From JAUVPY01 sp034412795 (lineage in GTDB: Bacteria > Chloroflexota > Anaerolineae > 4572-78 > NAK82): a DNA stretch of 64,000 nucleotides. The stretch's first letter is position 1. Each line of letters starts with the position of its first letter. The notes below the pieces were generated by a model. It was not told the DNA's origin. It was given only the letters and a program-made list of their open reading frames with translations, and made no database searches. The DNA lies in assembly GCA_034412795.1 (NCBI GenBank), contig DAOUMD010000034.1, positions 23,850-87,849 of the forward strand, read 5' to 3'. Shown here piece by piece: positions 25,967 to 34,409 of the stretch. The translations under genes and the position numbers were made by a program.

Positions 25967-27664
25967 ATGCCTGACTCACTCGTCCAAAAGAGAGGCAAAC
26001 TCAATCTGCGCGGGCGGCGTCTGTTGGTTGTTGGTTTGGCCCGCGAAGGGACTGCGTTGGCTCGTTATCTGAGCCAGCAGGGCGCTCACGTAGTCGCCAC
26101 CGATCTCAAGCCACCTCAAACCTTTGGTGATACGCTTACACCACTGATCGAGGCTGGTGTAGATCTGATTCTGGGTGAGCATCCGCCTTCCCTGCTGGAT
26201 GAGTGTGAGGTCGCGTTCGTCAGTCCTGGCGTCCCCTTCGATGCCCCCTTCCTTAACGAAGCACGGGCGCGAAGCGTGCCGCTCAGCACCGAGAGTCGTC
26301 TCTTCTGCCAACTTTGCCCGGCACCCATCGCAGCCATCACCGGATCTAGCGGCAAAACAACGACGACCACCTTGGTGGGTGAGATACTTGCCAAGTACTT
26401 GCGGGACGAAGCCGTTTCTCCGCAAACCGCCCGAGGCTATAGAGCGGATCGACTGAGCTCGCCGAAATCCTGGGTGGGGGGGAATATCGGCCAACCGCTG
26501 ATTGAACAGTTGGACAAGATCCTGCCAGACGACAAGGTGGTGATGGAACTCTCCAGCTTCCAGCTTGAGTATTTTCATCCGTCGGCCAACGACCACGTGG
26601 ACGACTGCGACCCGATGTGGCTGCCATTGCTGGCGGGGTGGAGTCCTTCAGTGGGCGCTATTCTGAACATTACGCCCAACCACCTGGACCGCCATCCCTC
26701 AATGGAAGCCTACATCCATGCTAAGCGCGCAATAATAGCCTATCGCCGGCCCGGAGACATCGCCGTATTAGGCATGGACAACGAAATCACGCGGGCCATA
26801 GGGGGTACATCAGCCGGCCGAGTGCGCTGGTTTACGAGAGAATCCCCCGGATGCCGCGCGTTACCTGAGGGCGATGGTGCGTGTCTGTCTGGCGAAGGCC
26901 CTGAGGCAAACGTCGTGTTGCGGGATCCTCAGGAGATCCGTGGACGTTCGGTTTGTCGTGTGAGCGACATCCGGCTACGCGGCAGCCACAACGTGAGCAA
27001 CGTGCTGGCCGCCTGCGTCATCGCGGACACCCTGGGTGCCTCCGTTGAGGCTATGAGAGAGGTGTTCACCACCTTCACCGGTGTTGAACACCGGCTGGAA
27101 CTGGTGGGCGAAATCAACAATGTACGTTACTACAACGACAGCATTGCTACCAGCCCGGAGCGAATGGTCGCTGCCCTCAAATCATTCAACGAGCCGATCA
27201 TATTGCTCGCTGGCGGCCGGGATAAGCACCTGCCCTGGGATGAAGCTGCCCGCCTGATGTTACGGCGAGCTCGACACGTGGTCTTGTTCGGCGAGGCAGT
27301 GGAGCTAATTGCCGGCGTAATTGCAGACGCAACTGCAAACGTAATTGCAGACGCAACTGCAGACGTAATTGCAGACGTAACTGCAAGCGTAACTGCAAGC
27401 GCAACTACAGACATAACTGAAGCAGAGTACACAAAGCCGGAGGCAGAAGATCGGAAGCCGGAACTTGGGAAAAAACCGATGTTACACCGCTGCGTCACCC
27501 TTGACGATGCCGTGGCGGTGGCGGCCCAGGTTGCCCAATCAGGCGATGTGGTGCTGTTGTCGCCCGGCTGCACAAGCTTCGACTCTTTTCACGATTTCAC
27601 CGAACGTGGGGACCGCTTCCGAGAGCTAGTCAACGTTTTAGCGTCCGATACCAAGGCGACCTAA
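25967..27664 (+). CDS. murD: UDP-MurNAc-L-Ala:D-Glu ligase MurD (with inserts)
   Basis: Adds D-glutamate to UDP-MurNAc-L-Ala. 565 residues, about 110 longer than usual. GRRLLVVGLAREGTALARYL (N-terminal Rossmann), AAITGSSGKTTTTTLVGEIL (ATP site near residue 125), GNIGQPLIEQ and ELSSFQLEYF, NITPNHLDRHPSMEAYIHAK, GSHNVSNVLAAC and YYNDSIATSPERMVAAL are all MurD signatures; the C-terminus LLSPGCTSFDSFHDFTERGD is complete. The extra length is in loops, including about 32 residues from a 12-bp tandem repeat (about 450-482) and a 25-residue insert after ELSSFQLEYF. Confidence 0.95.
   Translation: MPDSLVQKRGKLNLRGRRLLVVGLAREGTALARYLSQQGAHVVATDLKPPQTFGDTLTPLIEAGVDLILGEHPPSLLDECEVAFVSPGVPFDAPFLNEARARSVPLSTESRLFCQLCPAPIAAITGSSGKTTTTTLVGEILAKYLRDEAVSPQTARGYRADRLSSPKSWVGGNIGQPLIEQLDKILPDDKVVMELSSFQLEYFHPSANDHVDDCDPMWLPLLAGWSPSVGAILNITPNHLDRHPSMEAYIHAKRAIIAYRRPGDIAVLGMDNEITRAIGGTSAGRVRWFTRESPGCRALPEGDGACLSGEGPEANVVLRDPQEIRGRSVCRVSDIRLRGSHNVSNVLAACVIADTLGASVEAMREVFTTFTGVEHRLELVGEINNVRYYNDSIATSPERMVAALKSFNEPIILLAGGRDKHLPWDEAARLMLRRARHVVLFGEAVELIAGVIADATANVIADATADVIADVTASVTASATTDITEAEYTKPEAEDRKPELGKKPMLHRCVTLDDAVAVAAQVAQSGDVVLLSPGCTSFDSFHDFTERGDRFRELVNVLASDTKAT
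27316..27411 (+). repeat. Eight tandem 12-bp units inside murD
   Basis: Eight units of the type GTAATTGCAGAC / GCAACTGCAGAC / GTAACTGCAAGC, in frame, coding for VIAD/ATAN/VTAS tetrads. Located in the MurD C-terminal domain after LFGEAVELIAG. As a multiple of 3 the copy number can change without frameshift. Confidence 0.9.
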
Positions 27665-27682
27665 AGATGAAGAGACTCTGAC

Positions 27683-28921
27683 ATGAGCCGAAAGAACACA
27701 CAACGTGCCTACAAGACAGAAAGTTCTCATAAATATGATTATTTGCTTATCGTCATCATAGCCGCTCTGTTGATTGTGGGGTTGATGATGGTCTACAGCG
27801 CTACTTTTGTCCTGGGCTACCAGCTTTACGGACAGCCAACCTATTTCTTCATCCGTCAGGCCCTGTGGATGGGGATAGGCCTGCTGGCAATGATTATCAC
27901 CGCCATGATCGAGTATCACACCTGGCGCAAATGGTCTATCCCCATTATGGCGGGGGCATTGTTATTGCTGGGTCTGGTATTGGTTATAGGAAGCGATCGC
28001 TTTGGCGGCCAGCGCTGGCTCATCAAAGGCTCCATACAGCCAGGTGAAATGGCTAAGATTGCGGTCATCATCTACATTGCCGACTGGCTCTCGTCCAAGG
28101 GAGCACGCATCCGGCAAGTAACGTACGGGCTCATCCCGTTTGCTATCTTGCTTGGTTTTGTAACCGGCTTGATAGTGCTCCAGCCCGATTTCAGTACTGC
28201 GGTTTTGATCGCCCTCACCGCTGTTGCCATGTTCTTCATCGCCGGCGGTGATCTGTGGCAGATGATCGCCAGCGGTGTTCTGGGAGGTGCCACTTTTGCC
28301 CTACTCATCACCCGCTCCGAGTATCGCCTGGCACGCATTACGTCGTTCCTCGACCCGATGGGCGATCAACTCGGCAACAACTATCAAGTACGCCAGATCC
28401 TCATTGCGTTGGGATCAGGGGGCATTACCGGGCTGGGGCTGGGGGCCAGCCGGCAGAAGTTCGGCTACATCCCCGCCTCGCACACCGACGGTATCTTTGC
28501 CATCTTGGGCGAGGAATTGGGCCTTATCGGTTGCCTGGTAGTGATTGCTTTGTTCGCTCTGCTGGCTTATCGCGGTTTCCGGATCGCGATATCCGCTCCA
28601 GATGCGTTCGGCACCGTACTCGCAGCCGGCATCACGTGTAGTCTGATTTTCCAGGCGCTCATCAACATCGCTGTCGTCACTGCTACAGCGCCCTTTACTG
28701 GCATCCCCCTGCCCTTCATCAGTTTCGGTGGATCGTCGCTGGTGATTTCAATGACGGGGGTTGGCCTTTTATTGGCTGTTTCGCGGAGAACACTTCCTGA
28801 GGAGGAACAGCCCAGGGATCAAAAAGAACGAGTTAACAGTGCACCTTATGATCTCCGGCGGTGGGACGGGGGGACACGTGTACCCCGCTCTGGCCGTCGC
28901 CGACTGGCTGGCAATAGATAG
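27683..28921 (+). CDS. ftsW: SEDS peptidoglycan glycosyltransferase FtsW
   Basis: Polymerises lipid II at the septum together with FtsI. 412 residues with ten helices; YSATFVLGYQLYGQPTYFFIRQ near the start, FGGQRWLIKGSIQPGEMAKI (the conserved loop with the FxxQPxE-type region), LQPDFSTAVLIALTA, FIPASHTDGIFAILGEELGL-like segment and IPLPFISFGGSSLVI are FtsW/RodA signatures. The last 28 residues (after RVNSAPYD) overlap the murG start in another frame and look non-native (RRWDGGTRVPRSGRRRLAGN), suggesting loss of an earlier stop. Confidence 0.94.
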   Translation: MSRKNTQRAYKTESSHKYDYLLIVIIAALLIVGLMMVYSATFVLGYQLYGQPTYFFIRQALWMGIGLLAMIITAMIEYHTWRKWSIPIMAGALLLLGLVLVIGSDRFGGQRWLIKGSIQPGEMAKIAVIIYIADWLSSKGARIRQVTYGLIPFAILLGFVTGLIVLQPDFSTAVLIALTAVAMFFIAGGDLWQMIASGVLGGATFALLITRSEYRLARITSFLDPMGDQLGNNYQVRQILIALGSGGITGLGLGASRQKFGYIPASHTDGIFAILGEELGLIGCLVVIALFALLAYRGFRIAISAPDAFGTVLAAGITCSLIFQALINIAVVTATAPFTGIPLPFISFGGSSLVISMTGVGLLLAVSRRTLPEEEQPRDQKERVNSAPYDLRRWDGGTRVPRSGRRRLAGNR

Positions 28922-29960
28922 CCCCCGGCCCCCAACTATATGCTGGGTGGGAAGCACAGGGGGAGTGGAAGAGAGCCTGGTCACTCGGGCTGGCATCCCG
29001 TTCGACGGCATCTCAGCGGCAGGGGTGCGCGGCAGGGATCCACTGGCGATGCTGAGCGCGCTGTGGGCCATGAGCCGTGGATTTTGGGGTGCACGCCAGC
29101 TAGTAGGGGCCTTTCGCCCCGACGTACTATTTGTTACCGGGGGCTATGTATGCGTACCGGTCACACTGGCGGCACGATTGGCACATGTGCCAGTTCTCAT
29201 CTATCTGCCCGATATGCAACCCGGGCTGGCGATCAAGTTCCTGGCCCGTTTCGCGGATCAGGTAGCAGTAACCGTGCCACCCGCCATGGACTATTTCAGG
29301 CCCAACCAGGCAGTTGTGACCGGCTATCCGGTCCGGCGCCAGCTTGTGGAGCGAGACGCAGTCGAGGCGCAAACGCGTCTGGGGTTGGATATTAGAAACG
29401 ACAGCCTGCCGGTGCTGCTGATCTTCGGTGGCAGCCAGGGGGCACACAGTATTAATCAGGCAGTTTGCGAAGGTATCGAGGCATTGCTGGAGGAAGCGCA
29501 AGTGATTCACATCAGTGGCCAGGGTGACGCCGAGTGGACTCAGACCCGCCGGGCATCACTGCCCGAGAGGCTGCGGGGGCGCTACCATCTGCACGCTTAT
29601 CTGCACGAAGAGATGGTAGACGCGCTGCTGGGCGCCGACCTGGTCGTGTCACGCGCAGGGGCATCTACGCTGGGCGAATTCCCGGCCGCCGAGCTACCAG
29701 CGGTGCTCGCCCCCTACCCCCACGCGGGGGCGCATCAGTGGGACAACGCCCACTACCTGGTGGAGGCAGGCGCCGCCGTCGCCATCGCTGACGCCGACCT
29801 GGGGACGGCGCTGGTGCCAACCGTACTGAACCTGCTGGGCGATAGCAACCGCCGTACAGCAATGCGTCGGGCAGCCCATGCGCTGGCACGACCCGACGCA
29901 GCACAGCGCATCGCGGAACTGCTGGTCGACCTTGCCGGCGCACACCAAAGGGGAGAATAA
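28839..29960 (+). CDS. murG: UDP-GlcNAc:lipid I transferase MurG
   Basis: Adds GlcNAc to lipid I at the inner membrane face. About 373 residues from GTG 28,839 (VHLMISGGGTGGHVYPALAV, the family glycine loop); the ATG at 28,848 is the alternative. FVTGGYVCVPVTLAARLAHV, GYPVRRQL, LIFGGSQGAHSINQAV, VVSRAGASTLGEFPAAELPA and YPHAGAHQWDNAHYLVEAGA are MurG motifs. The start lies about 83 bases inside ftsW, an unusually long overlap; the nearest good ribosome site (GGAGGA, 28,801) is some 33 bases upstream, so translation may depend on ftsW. Confidence 0.94.
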   Translation: MHLMISGGGTGGHVYPALAVADWLAIDSPRPPTICWVGSTGGVEESLVTRAGIPFDGISAAGVRGRDPLAMLSALWAMSRGFWGARQLVGAFRPDVLFVTGGYVCVPVTLAARLAHVPVLIYLPDMQPGLAIKFLARFADQVAVTVPPAMDYFRPNQAVVTGYPVRRQLVERDAVEAQTRLGLDIRNDSLPVLLIFGGSQGAHSINQAVCEGIEALLEEAQVIHISGQGDAEWTQTRRASLPERLRGRYHLHAYLHEEMVDALLGADLVVSRAGASTLGEFPAAELPAVLAPYPHAGAHQWDNAHYLVEAGAAVAIADADLGTALVPTVLNLLGDSNRRTAMRRAAHALARPDAAQRIAELLVDLAGAHQRGE

Positions 29961-29961
29961 T

Positions 29962-30633
29962 ATGAGCAATCTCACTATTCCTTATGAGACGCTGATGATC
30001 ATCGTCGTTGCCTTATTTGCTCTGAGTGGCTTCCTGAGAGGCTGGTGGCGCGAGGGGATTACGACTGTCTTTTTGATCCTGCTGACCATCTTCCTCACGT
30101 CACCGGAACTGGCCGAGGATATCATCGCTTTTGTTAACGGCGTGATTGAGGCTGGCTGGAACATCCTTGTCGGCCTGCTCGAGACGGTGGGCATCGTCGA
30201 GGCGACCGTCGCCGCCACCAGCACGCCGCCTATCGTAATAAACCCCGATGATCGCACCACGTTTGTCATCATCCTGATCGTTATGGTGCTGCTATCCTAC
30301 TTCACCAGCAAGATCACACTGGGGGGGCGAACGGTTACCGCTGGTGGTCGTATCTTCGGTGGTATATTGGGTGCCATCAACGGCTTTCTCGCATTCAACT
30401 TGGTGAAAGAGTACATTGTCGGACGCTTTTTCCCTTCGACTGGACTTTCGGCTCAAACAGCGGCACCCTCTGAGTTATCCATAGGCATTACCAACGTACC
30501 GCCCGAAAGCGTGTTTACGGACACTTCCCAGTTGCTCGTCATAGGAATTGGCGTTGTGATTCTGGCTCTACTTCTGGCCAACCGCTTGACAAGCAAAGGG
30601 AAAAGGCGTGAGCCTTGGGGTTATAAGAGTTAG
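29962..30633 (+). CDS. CvpA-like membrane protein
   Basis: 223 residues, four hydrophobic segments. The N-terminal LFALSGFLRGWWREGITTVF resembles the start of CvpA/colicin V production family proteins, where a short helix is followed by G-x-x-R-G. A central loop of about 40 residues (VAATSTPPIVINPDDRTTF) and a basic tail (ANRLTSKGKRREPWGYKS). Start chosen at ATG 29,962 with GGGGAG 8 bases upstream, one base after the murG stop. The family's biochemical role is unclear; its place between murG and murC suggests envelope biology. Confidence 0.65.
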   Translation: MSNLTIPYETLMIIVVALFALSGFLRGWWREGITTVFLILLTIFLTSPELAEDIIAFVNGVIEAGWNILVGLLETVGIVEATVAATSTPPIVINPDDRTTFVIILIVMVLLSYFTSKITLGGRTVTAGGRIFGGILGAINGFLAFNLVKEYIVGRFFPSTGLSAQTAAPSELSIGITNVPPESVFTDTSQLLVIGIGVVILALLLANRLTSKGKRREPWGYKS

Positions 30634-30672
30634 GTAATTTACGGGGTTAACTTGAGATCGGAAATCGATATT

Positions 30673-32154
30673 ATGCTGCAAGCTCGGAGAATTCATCTCA
30701 TCGGTATCGGCGGGGCAGGGCTATCGGCCATCGCCACCGTGCTGCTGGAGCAAGAATACACGGTATCCGGCAGTGACCTGCAAGCGTCGCCGAGCACCGA
30801 ACGTCTGGCAAATCTGGGAGCGACTGTTCACGCCAGCCACGCCGCCGCCAATCTGGGCGAAGCTGACCTGGTTGTCGTCTCGTCCGCCGTGCCCGCCGAC
30901 AATCCTGAGGTGAAAGAAGCCCACCGGCGGGGGATCCCCGTTGTCAAGCGGGCCGAGTGGCTGGGACACATGATGGCACATCAACAAGGCGTGGCCGTCG
31001 CCGGCACCCACGGCAAAACGACGACGACGGCCATGATTGCCTTTATCTTGCATGAGGCCGGCCTGGACCCAACCTTCATCGTCGGGGGTGACATCCCCCA
31101 GTTGGGCACCAACGCCGCCGCCGGTAAAAGCGATATTTTTGTCATCGAGGCTGACGAATACGATCACACGTTCCTGGGCCTACAGCCGGAGATCGCCGTC
31201 GTCACAATAGTGGAGTGGGATCACCCCGATTGTTACCCAACAGCAGAGTTGATGCACGGGGCCTTCCGTCAATTCATCGCATTGGTGCCGCCCGAGGGGC
31301 TATTAGTTGCTTGTGGCGATGAGCCAACTGTGCAAGGCCTAATCCGTTACTGGAAGAATGGAAGAATGGAAGAACGGAAAAATGACCAGCCTGCGGCAAG
31401 TCTACAACCTTCCAGTCTTCCAACCTTCCAGTCTTCCAACCTTCCAGCACTGACAACCTATGGCTTAAATGATGGCAACGACTGGCGAGCCTTCGATCTA
31501 AGACCCAATGCGCGCGGCGGCTACGATTTCGCGATATCCACCAGCCTTCCAGCCTTCCAGCCTTCCAACCTTCCAATTCGTCACGCCTCCACCTCCGTGC
31601 CCGGGACACATAACGTGAAAAACGCGCTGGCGGCACTGATCGTCGCCGATCGCTTGAGGGTACCCTTTGAGCAATCGACAGCCATTTTAGCCAAATTCAG
31701 GGGTGTGGAGCGCCGCTTTGAGATCAAAGGCGAAGCAGGTGGGGTTTTGGTGGTGGATGACTACGCGCATCACCCGACCGAAATCCGGGCAACGCTGGCG
31801 GCGGCGCGAACGCGCTACCCTGATCGGGAGATCTGGACCCTCTTCCAGCCGCATACCTACTCGCGTACCCGCAGCTTTTTAGACGAATTCGCGGCGGCCT
31901 TTGCCGACGCTGATCACGTGGTCGTCGTGGACATCTTCCCTGCCCGCGAGATAGACGATGGATCGATCAGCAGCCGCGATATGGTGGCCCGAATGAGGCA
32001 CCCGGACGCCCGCTACATCAGCGGGTTAGATGATGCTTCCGACTTCCTGTCCGGTCAACTGCGGCCCGGCGATGTACTTATCACCATGGGTGCAGGGGAT
32101 GGTTACCGGGTGGGAGAGATGATAATCACAAAAACAAGGGATAAGGAGGACTGA
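30673..32154 (+). CDS. murC: UDP-MurNAc:L-alanine ligase MurC (with repeat inserts)
   Basis: First amino-acid ligase of the peptidoglycan stem. 493 residues from ATG 30,673 (MLQARRIHLIGIGGAGLSAI); an upstream TTG at 30,652 is possible. SGSDLQASPSTERLANLGA, VVSSAVPADNPEVKEAHRRG, GVAVAGTHGKTTTTAMIAF (ATP site ~109-117), EADEYDHTFLGL, VEWDHPD, GTHNVKNALAAL, DDYAHHPTEIRATLAA and FQPHTYSRTRSFLDEF are all MurC signatures. Two in-frame low-complexity inserts (about 225-258 and 289-301; LPTFQSSNLPA / LPAFQPSNLP) flank a core segment and come from 8-bp word repeats. They lie in the central domain but the catalytic motifs are intact. Confidence 0.95.
   Translation: MLQARRIHLIGIGGAGLSAIATVLLEQEYTVSGSDLQASPSTERLANLGATVHASHAAANLGEADLVVVSSAVPADNPEVKEAHRRGIPVVKRAEWLGHMMAHQQGVAVAGTHGKTTTTAMIAFILHEAGLDPTFIVGGDIPQLGTNAAAGKSDIFVIEADEYDHTFLGLQPEIAVVTIVEWDHPDCYPTAELMHGAFRQFIALVPPEGLLVACGDEPTVQGLIRYWKNGRMEERKNDQPAASLQPSSLPTFQSSNLPALTTYGLNDGNDWRAFDLRPNARGGYDFAISTSLPAFQPSNLPIRHASTSVPGTHNVKNALAALIVADRLRVPFEQSTAILAKFRGVERRFEIKGEAGGVLVVDDYAHHPTEIRATLAAARTRYPDREIWTLFQPHTYSRTRSFLDEFAAAFADADHVVVVDIFPAREIDDGSISSRDMVARMRHPDARYISGLDDASDFLSGQLRPGDVLITMGAGDGYRVGEMIITKTRDKED
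31350..31447 (+). repeat. 8-bp word repeat in murC (copy 1)
   Basis: CTGGAAGAATGG-type words on the left and CTTCCAGT/CTTCCAAC words on the right, partly complementary. Same word family as in the GT-C gene at 3,920-4,066. Reads through in frame. Confidence 0.85.
31541..31576 (+). repeat. 8-bp word repeat in murC (copy 2)
   Basis: Four to five CCTTCCAG/CCTTCCAA words in frame, coding SLPAFQPSNLPI. A second, shorter insert about 95 bases after the first. Confidence 0.8.
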
Positions 32155-32230
32155 AAACACGACGGTCTCACGGAAAGTCACGCTTCGCAGGTGGGCACGC
32201 CCACTGTTTTTAAGCTGGGTTGCGCTGTGT

Positions 32231-32881
32231 TTGGTTGGCAAGGGGCTCAGCCTGAGTCACGAAGAGCAATTCTCGGACGTTTCGACTTCGCCAACCGAAC
32301 GTGTGGTACAGCTACGATGTGCCCCTCTGCCCTCAGTACTGCGGCGGGTCGCAGTTCATTGCTGGTTCGTCGCTTATGCCCCTGATGAAACATCGTGGCA
32401 TCGCTGGGAGGTCTGGCAGAAGCCCGACGCGGGTGGGACAAGTTGGGGACACGTTCACAGAGACCTGACACACCCCGATTCGGGAGTAGGCGGAGGACCG
32501 TATCGGACTCAAAGGGAGTGGCGTGGCGAAGTTGCAGAGAAAATCTATTCAGTTCTTAGTGCGCCATCCCAATATCCTTACCGAGACACTTATCGAGCGT
32601 GGCCTGGTCCCAACAGCAATACCTATGTTGCCTGGGTCTTGAGAAAATCCAAGGCAACGGCTGACCTGCACCCAATGGCTATTGGAAAGGATTACCTTGG
32701 TATAGTCGGATTCGGTGTTACGACTACCCAAACTGGTATCCAGGCTGAAAGCCCCCTGTTAGGGCTTAAGCTGGGACTATTTGATGGGCTAGAAGTGCAT
32801 GTTCTAGGCCTGACATTAGGTCTTGACATTTGGCCGCCTGCGACCAAGTCACCATTCGGGAGACTTGGCTTCGCTGAGTAA
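32231..32881 (+). CDS. DUF3750-like protein, start codon uncertain
   Basis: Resembles the DUF3750 family of unknown function: HCWFVAYAPDETSWHRWEVW, then YRDTYRAWPGPNSNTYVAWV and MAIGKDYLG, the family's strongest motifs. From the TTG at 32,231 there are 216 residues. The frame stays open further upstream and codes ARPLFLSWVALCLVGKGLSL, a membrane helix expected at the N-terminus of this family. A strong AAGGAGGA (32,143-32,150) precedes that extension, but the codons at the right distance are ACG (32,159 and 32,162), not ATG/GTG/TTG. So translation may begin at ACG, or the start codon has mutated. Placed between murC and murB, where no DUF3750 gene is expected. Confidence 0.65.
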   Translation: MVGKGLSLSHEEQFSDVSTSPTERVVQLRCAPLPSVLRRVAVHCWFVAYAPDETSWHRWEVWQKPDAGGTSWGHVHRDLTHPDSGVGGGPYRTQREWRGEVAEKIYSVLSAPSQYPYRDTYRAWPGPNSNTYVAWVLRKSKATADLHPMAIGKDYLGIVGFGVTTTQTGIQAESPLLGLKLGLFDGLEVHVLGLTLGLDIWPPATKSPFGRLGFAE

Positions 32882-32934
32882 CAGATGCCGACAAAACACG
32901 ACACCGCAGGATCAACCCTGATCCTACACGCCAG

Positions 32935-33183
32935 ATGGCTTTACGGCCAACACTGGTTGATAACCTACTCGGAATGACAACAATGACAGAGATTATAGAA
33001 CAATTGGAACAACCACAAATTCTTGAGGAATCTGGCGAGACTTATTCGGGGTTAGAGGCCAGGCACAGGACAAAAGTCGCTCAGGGAGACAGGACGCACC
33101 CACAGTGGAACACAGACTCCAGTCTGGTAGTCGACGAATTATTGGTCCGTCGCATTATAACGGCTCTGACAACTGAGGAGTAA
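32935..33183 (+). CDS. Possible small protein before murB
   Basis: 82 codons, or 69 from the ATG at 32,974 (MTTMTEIIEQLEQPQILEES). Acidic, no recognised family; its last codons carry the GAGGAG that serves murB, so it could act as a leader for murB translation. A shorter overlapping frame (32,884-32,976, MPTKHDTAGSTLILHARWLY...) is an alternative. No independent evidence for either. Confidence 0.3.
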   Translation: MALRPTLVDNLLGMTTMTEIIEQLEQPQILEESGETYSGLEARHRTKVAQGDRTHPQWNTDSSLVVDELLVRRIITALTTEE

Positions 33184-33191
33184 CAAGTGCT

Positions 33192-34178
33192 GTGAAACCT
33201 CTTCTCTCACCCGACATCGACGAACTGGCCGATGACCTGCGCAACCGCTTCGGCCAACGACTGCGACGCGACGAATCGTTAGCAGACCATACTACCTTGC
33301 GCGTGGGTGGGCCGGCCGACCTATGGCTGACTGTGTCTACTCTGGACAAACTGATCGAGGCCACAACACTGGCCTGGGAACATCGTGTTCCCGTCTACCT
33401 GTTGGGGAGTGGCGCTAACATACTGGTCAGCGACCGAGGTATACGAGGACTGGTGATTCAGAATCGATGTCAGCAAGTTACCTTACCCCAAACGGGGGAC
33501 GAGGTGAGTGACCCGCCGCACTTGATCGTTGAGTCAGGCGTAATCTTGCCCTCACTGGCCCACCGGCTGGCCCACCAGGGGCTGAGTGGGTTGGAATGGG
33601 CGGTCGGTATCCCAGGAACAATCGGCGGGGCGGTGGTGAATAATGCGGGGGCCTACGGCTCTTCAATGGCCGACTGTCTGATCCGCGCCGAACTGTACGC
33701 GCCTGCCAACCACCGACGCGAATGGCACCTGGTCAATTGGTTTGAGTACGAGTATCGCTCGAGCCGGCTAAAGCGGCTGGCCGCTGCAGGGGCCAGAGAG
33801 AACGGAGAACAATTCGTAGTTTTACAGGCTGAGTTGGGGCTAAGTCGCAAGTCGCCAGCGGAAATTGAAAACCAGATGGCGGTCTACAACGCCCAGCGAC
33901 GGGCAACCCAGCCGCCAGGCGCGAGCATCGGCAGTATGTTCAAGAATCCGCCGGGCGATTACGCAGGTCGCCTCATCGAATCCGCCGGGCTGAAAGGAAC
34001 ACAAATTGGTGGCGCGCAAATCTCACCCGTTCACGCTAATTTCTTCGTCAACCGTAGGCAGGCCAAAGCCGCTGACTTCGCCACCTTGACCGACCTGGCG
34101 CGCGAGACCGTGAAAGCGAGGTTTGGCATTGAACTTGAACTGGAAATCGAGAGAATTGGAGATTGGGGAAACGGATAG
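33192..34178 (+). CDS. murB: UDP-N-acetylenolpyruvoylglucosamine reductase MurB
   Basis: FAD- and NADPH-dependent enzyme making UDP-MurNAc. 328 residues from GTG 33,192 with GAGGAG upstream. LADHTTLRVGGPADLWLTV, YLLGSGANILVSDRGIRGL (FAD phosphate loop), GLEWAVGIPGTIGGAVVNNA and GAYG, YEYRSSRLK, then PPGASIGSMFKNPPGDYAG with the catalytic serine in SIGSMFKNP, and LIESAGLKGTQIGGAQISPV. This is the type II-like MurB common outside proteobacteria. Confidence 0.96.
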   Translation: MKPLLSPDIDELADDLRNRFGQRLRRDESLADHTTLRVGGPADLWLTVSTLDKLIEATTLAWEHRVPVYLLGSGANILVSDRGIRGLVIQNRCQQVTLPQTGDEVSDPPHLIVESGVILPSLAHRLAHQGLSGLEWAVGIPGTIGGAVVNNAGAYGSSMADCLIRAELYAPANHRREWHLVNWFEYEYRSSRLKRLAAAGARENGEQFVVLQAELGLSRKSPAEIENQMAVYNAQRRATQPPGASIGSMFKNPPGDYAGRLIESAGLKGTQIGGAQISPVHANFFVNRRQAKAADFATLTDLARETVKARFGIELELEIERIGDWGNG

Positions 34179-34197
34179 CCGGGTACAGACCAACAGG

Positions 34198-34281
34198 ATG
34201 GGATGGATACGATTGGCTCTATACATGGTCGTAAGCCTGGCGTTACTGCTGGCCCTGGCAACACTTCCGCACCCATGGTAG
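34198..34281 (+). CDS. Possible 27-aa single-helix membrane peptide
   Basis: ATG at 34,198 to TAG at 34,281 codes a short peptide with one hydrophobic segment (LALYMVVSLALLLALATL). It sits between murB and ddl; the upstream ribosome site is weak (CAACAGG). The nature of the sequence suggests a membrane-spanning small protein, but it may be chance. Confidence 0.25.
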   Translation: MGWIRLALYMVVSLALLLALATLPHPW

Positions 34282-34287
34282 AAATAC

Positions 34288-34381
34288 GGTATCTTCTCAA
34301 AATGTAGGGGCGGACCCTTGTGGTCGCCCCGTTGGGCAGGCGCGAGGCACTGCCCTTACCCCGAATTATTGAGAAGATACG
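34288..34381. repeat. Inverted-repeat element upstream of ddl
   Basis: GTATCTTCTCAA (34,289-34,300) and TTGAGAAGATAC (34,369-34,380) are perfect inverted ends around a centre with GTAGGGGCGGACCC and GTGGTCGCCCC, a GC-rich hairpin. Size under 100 bp and inverted ends suggest a MITE-like or REP-like element in the spacer before ddl. Confidence 0.75.
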
Positions 34382-34409
34382 AAATATGGTACGTATGGAA
34401 TAGAGCGTC

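Noticed and set aside
34198..34281. The murB-ddl micropeptide as a firm gene
   Set aside because: Weak ribosome site and no conservation data; kept only as a low-confidence entry.
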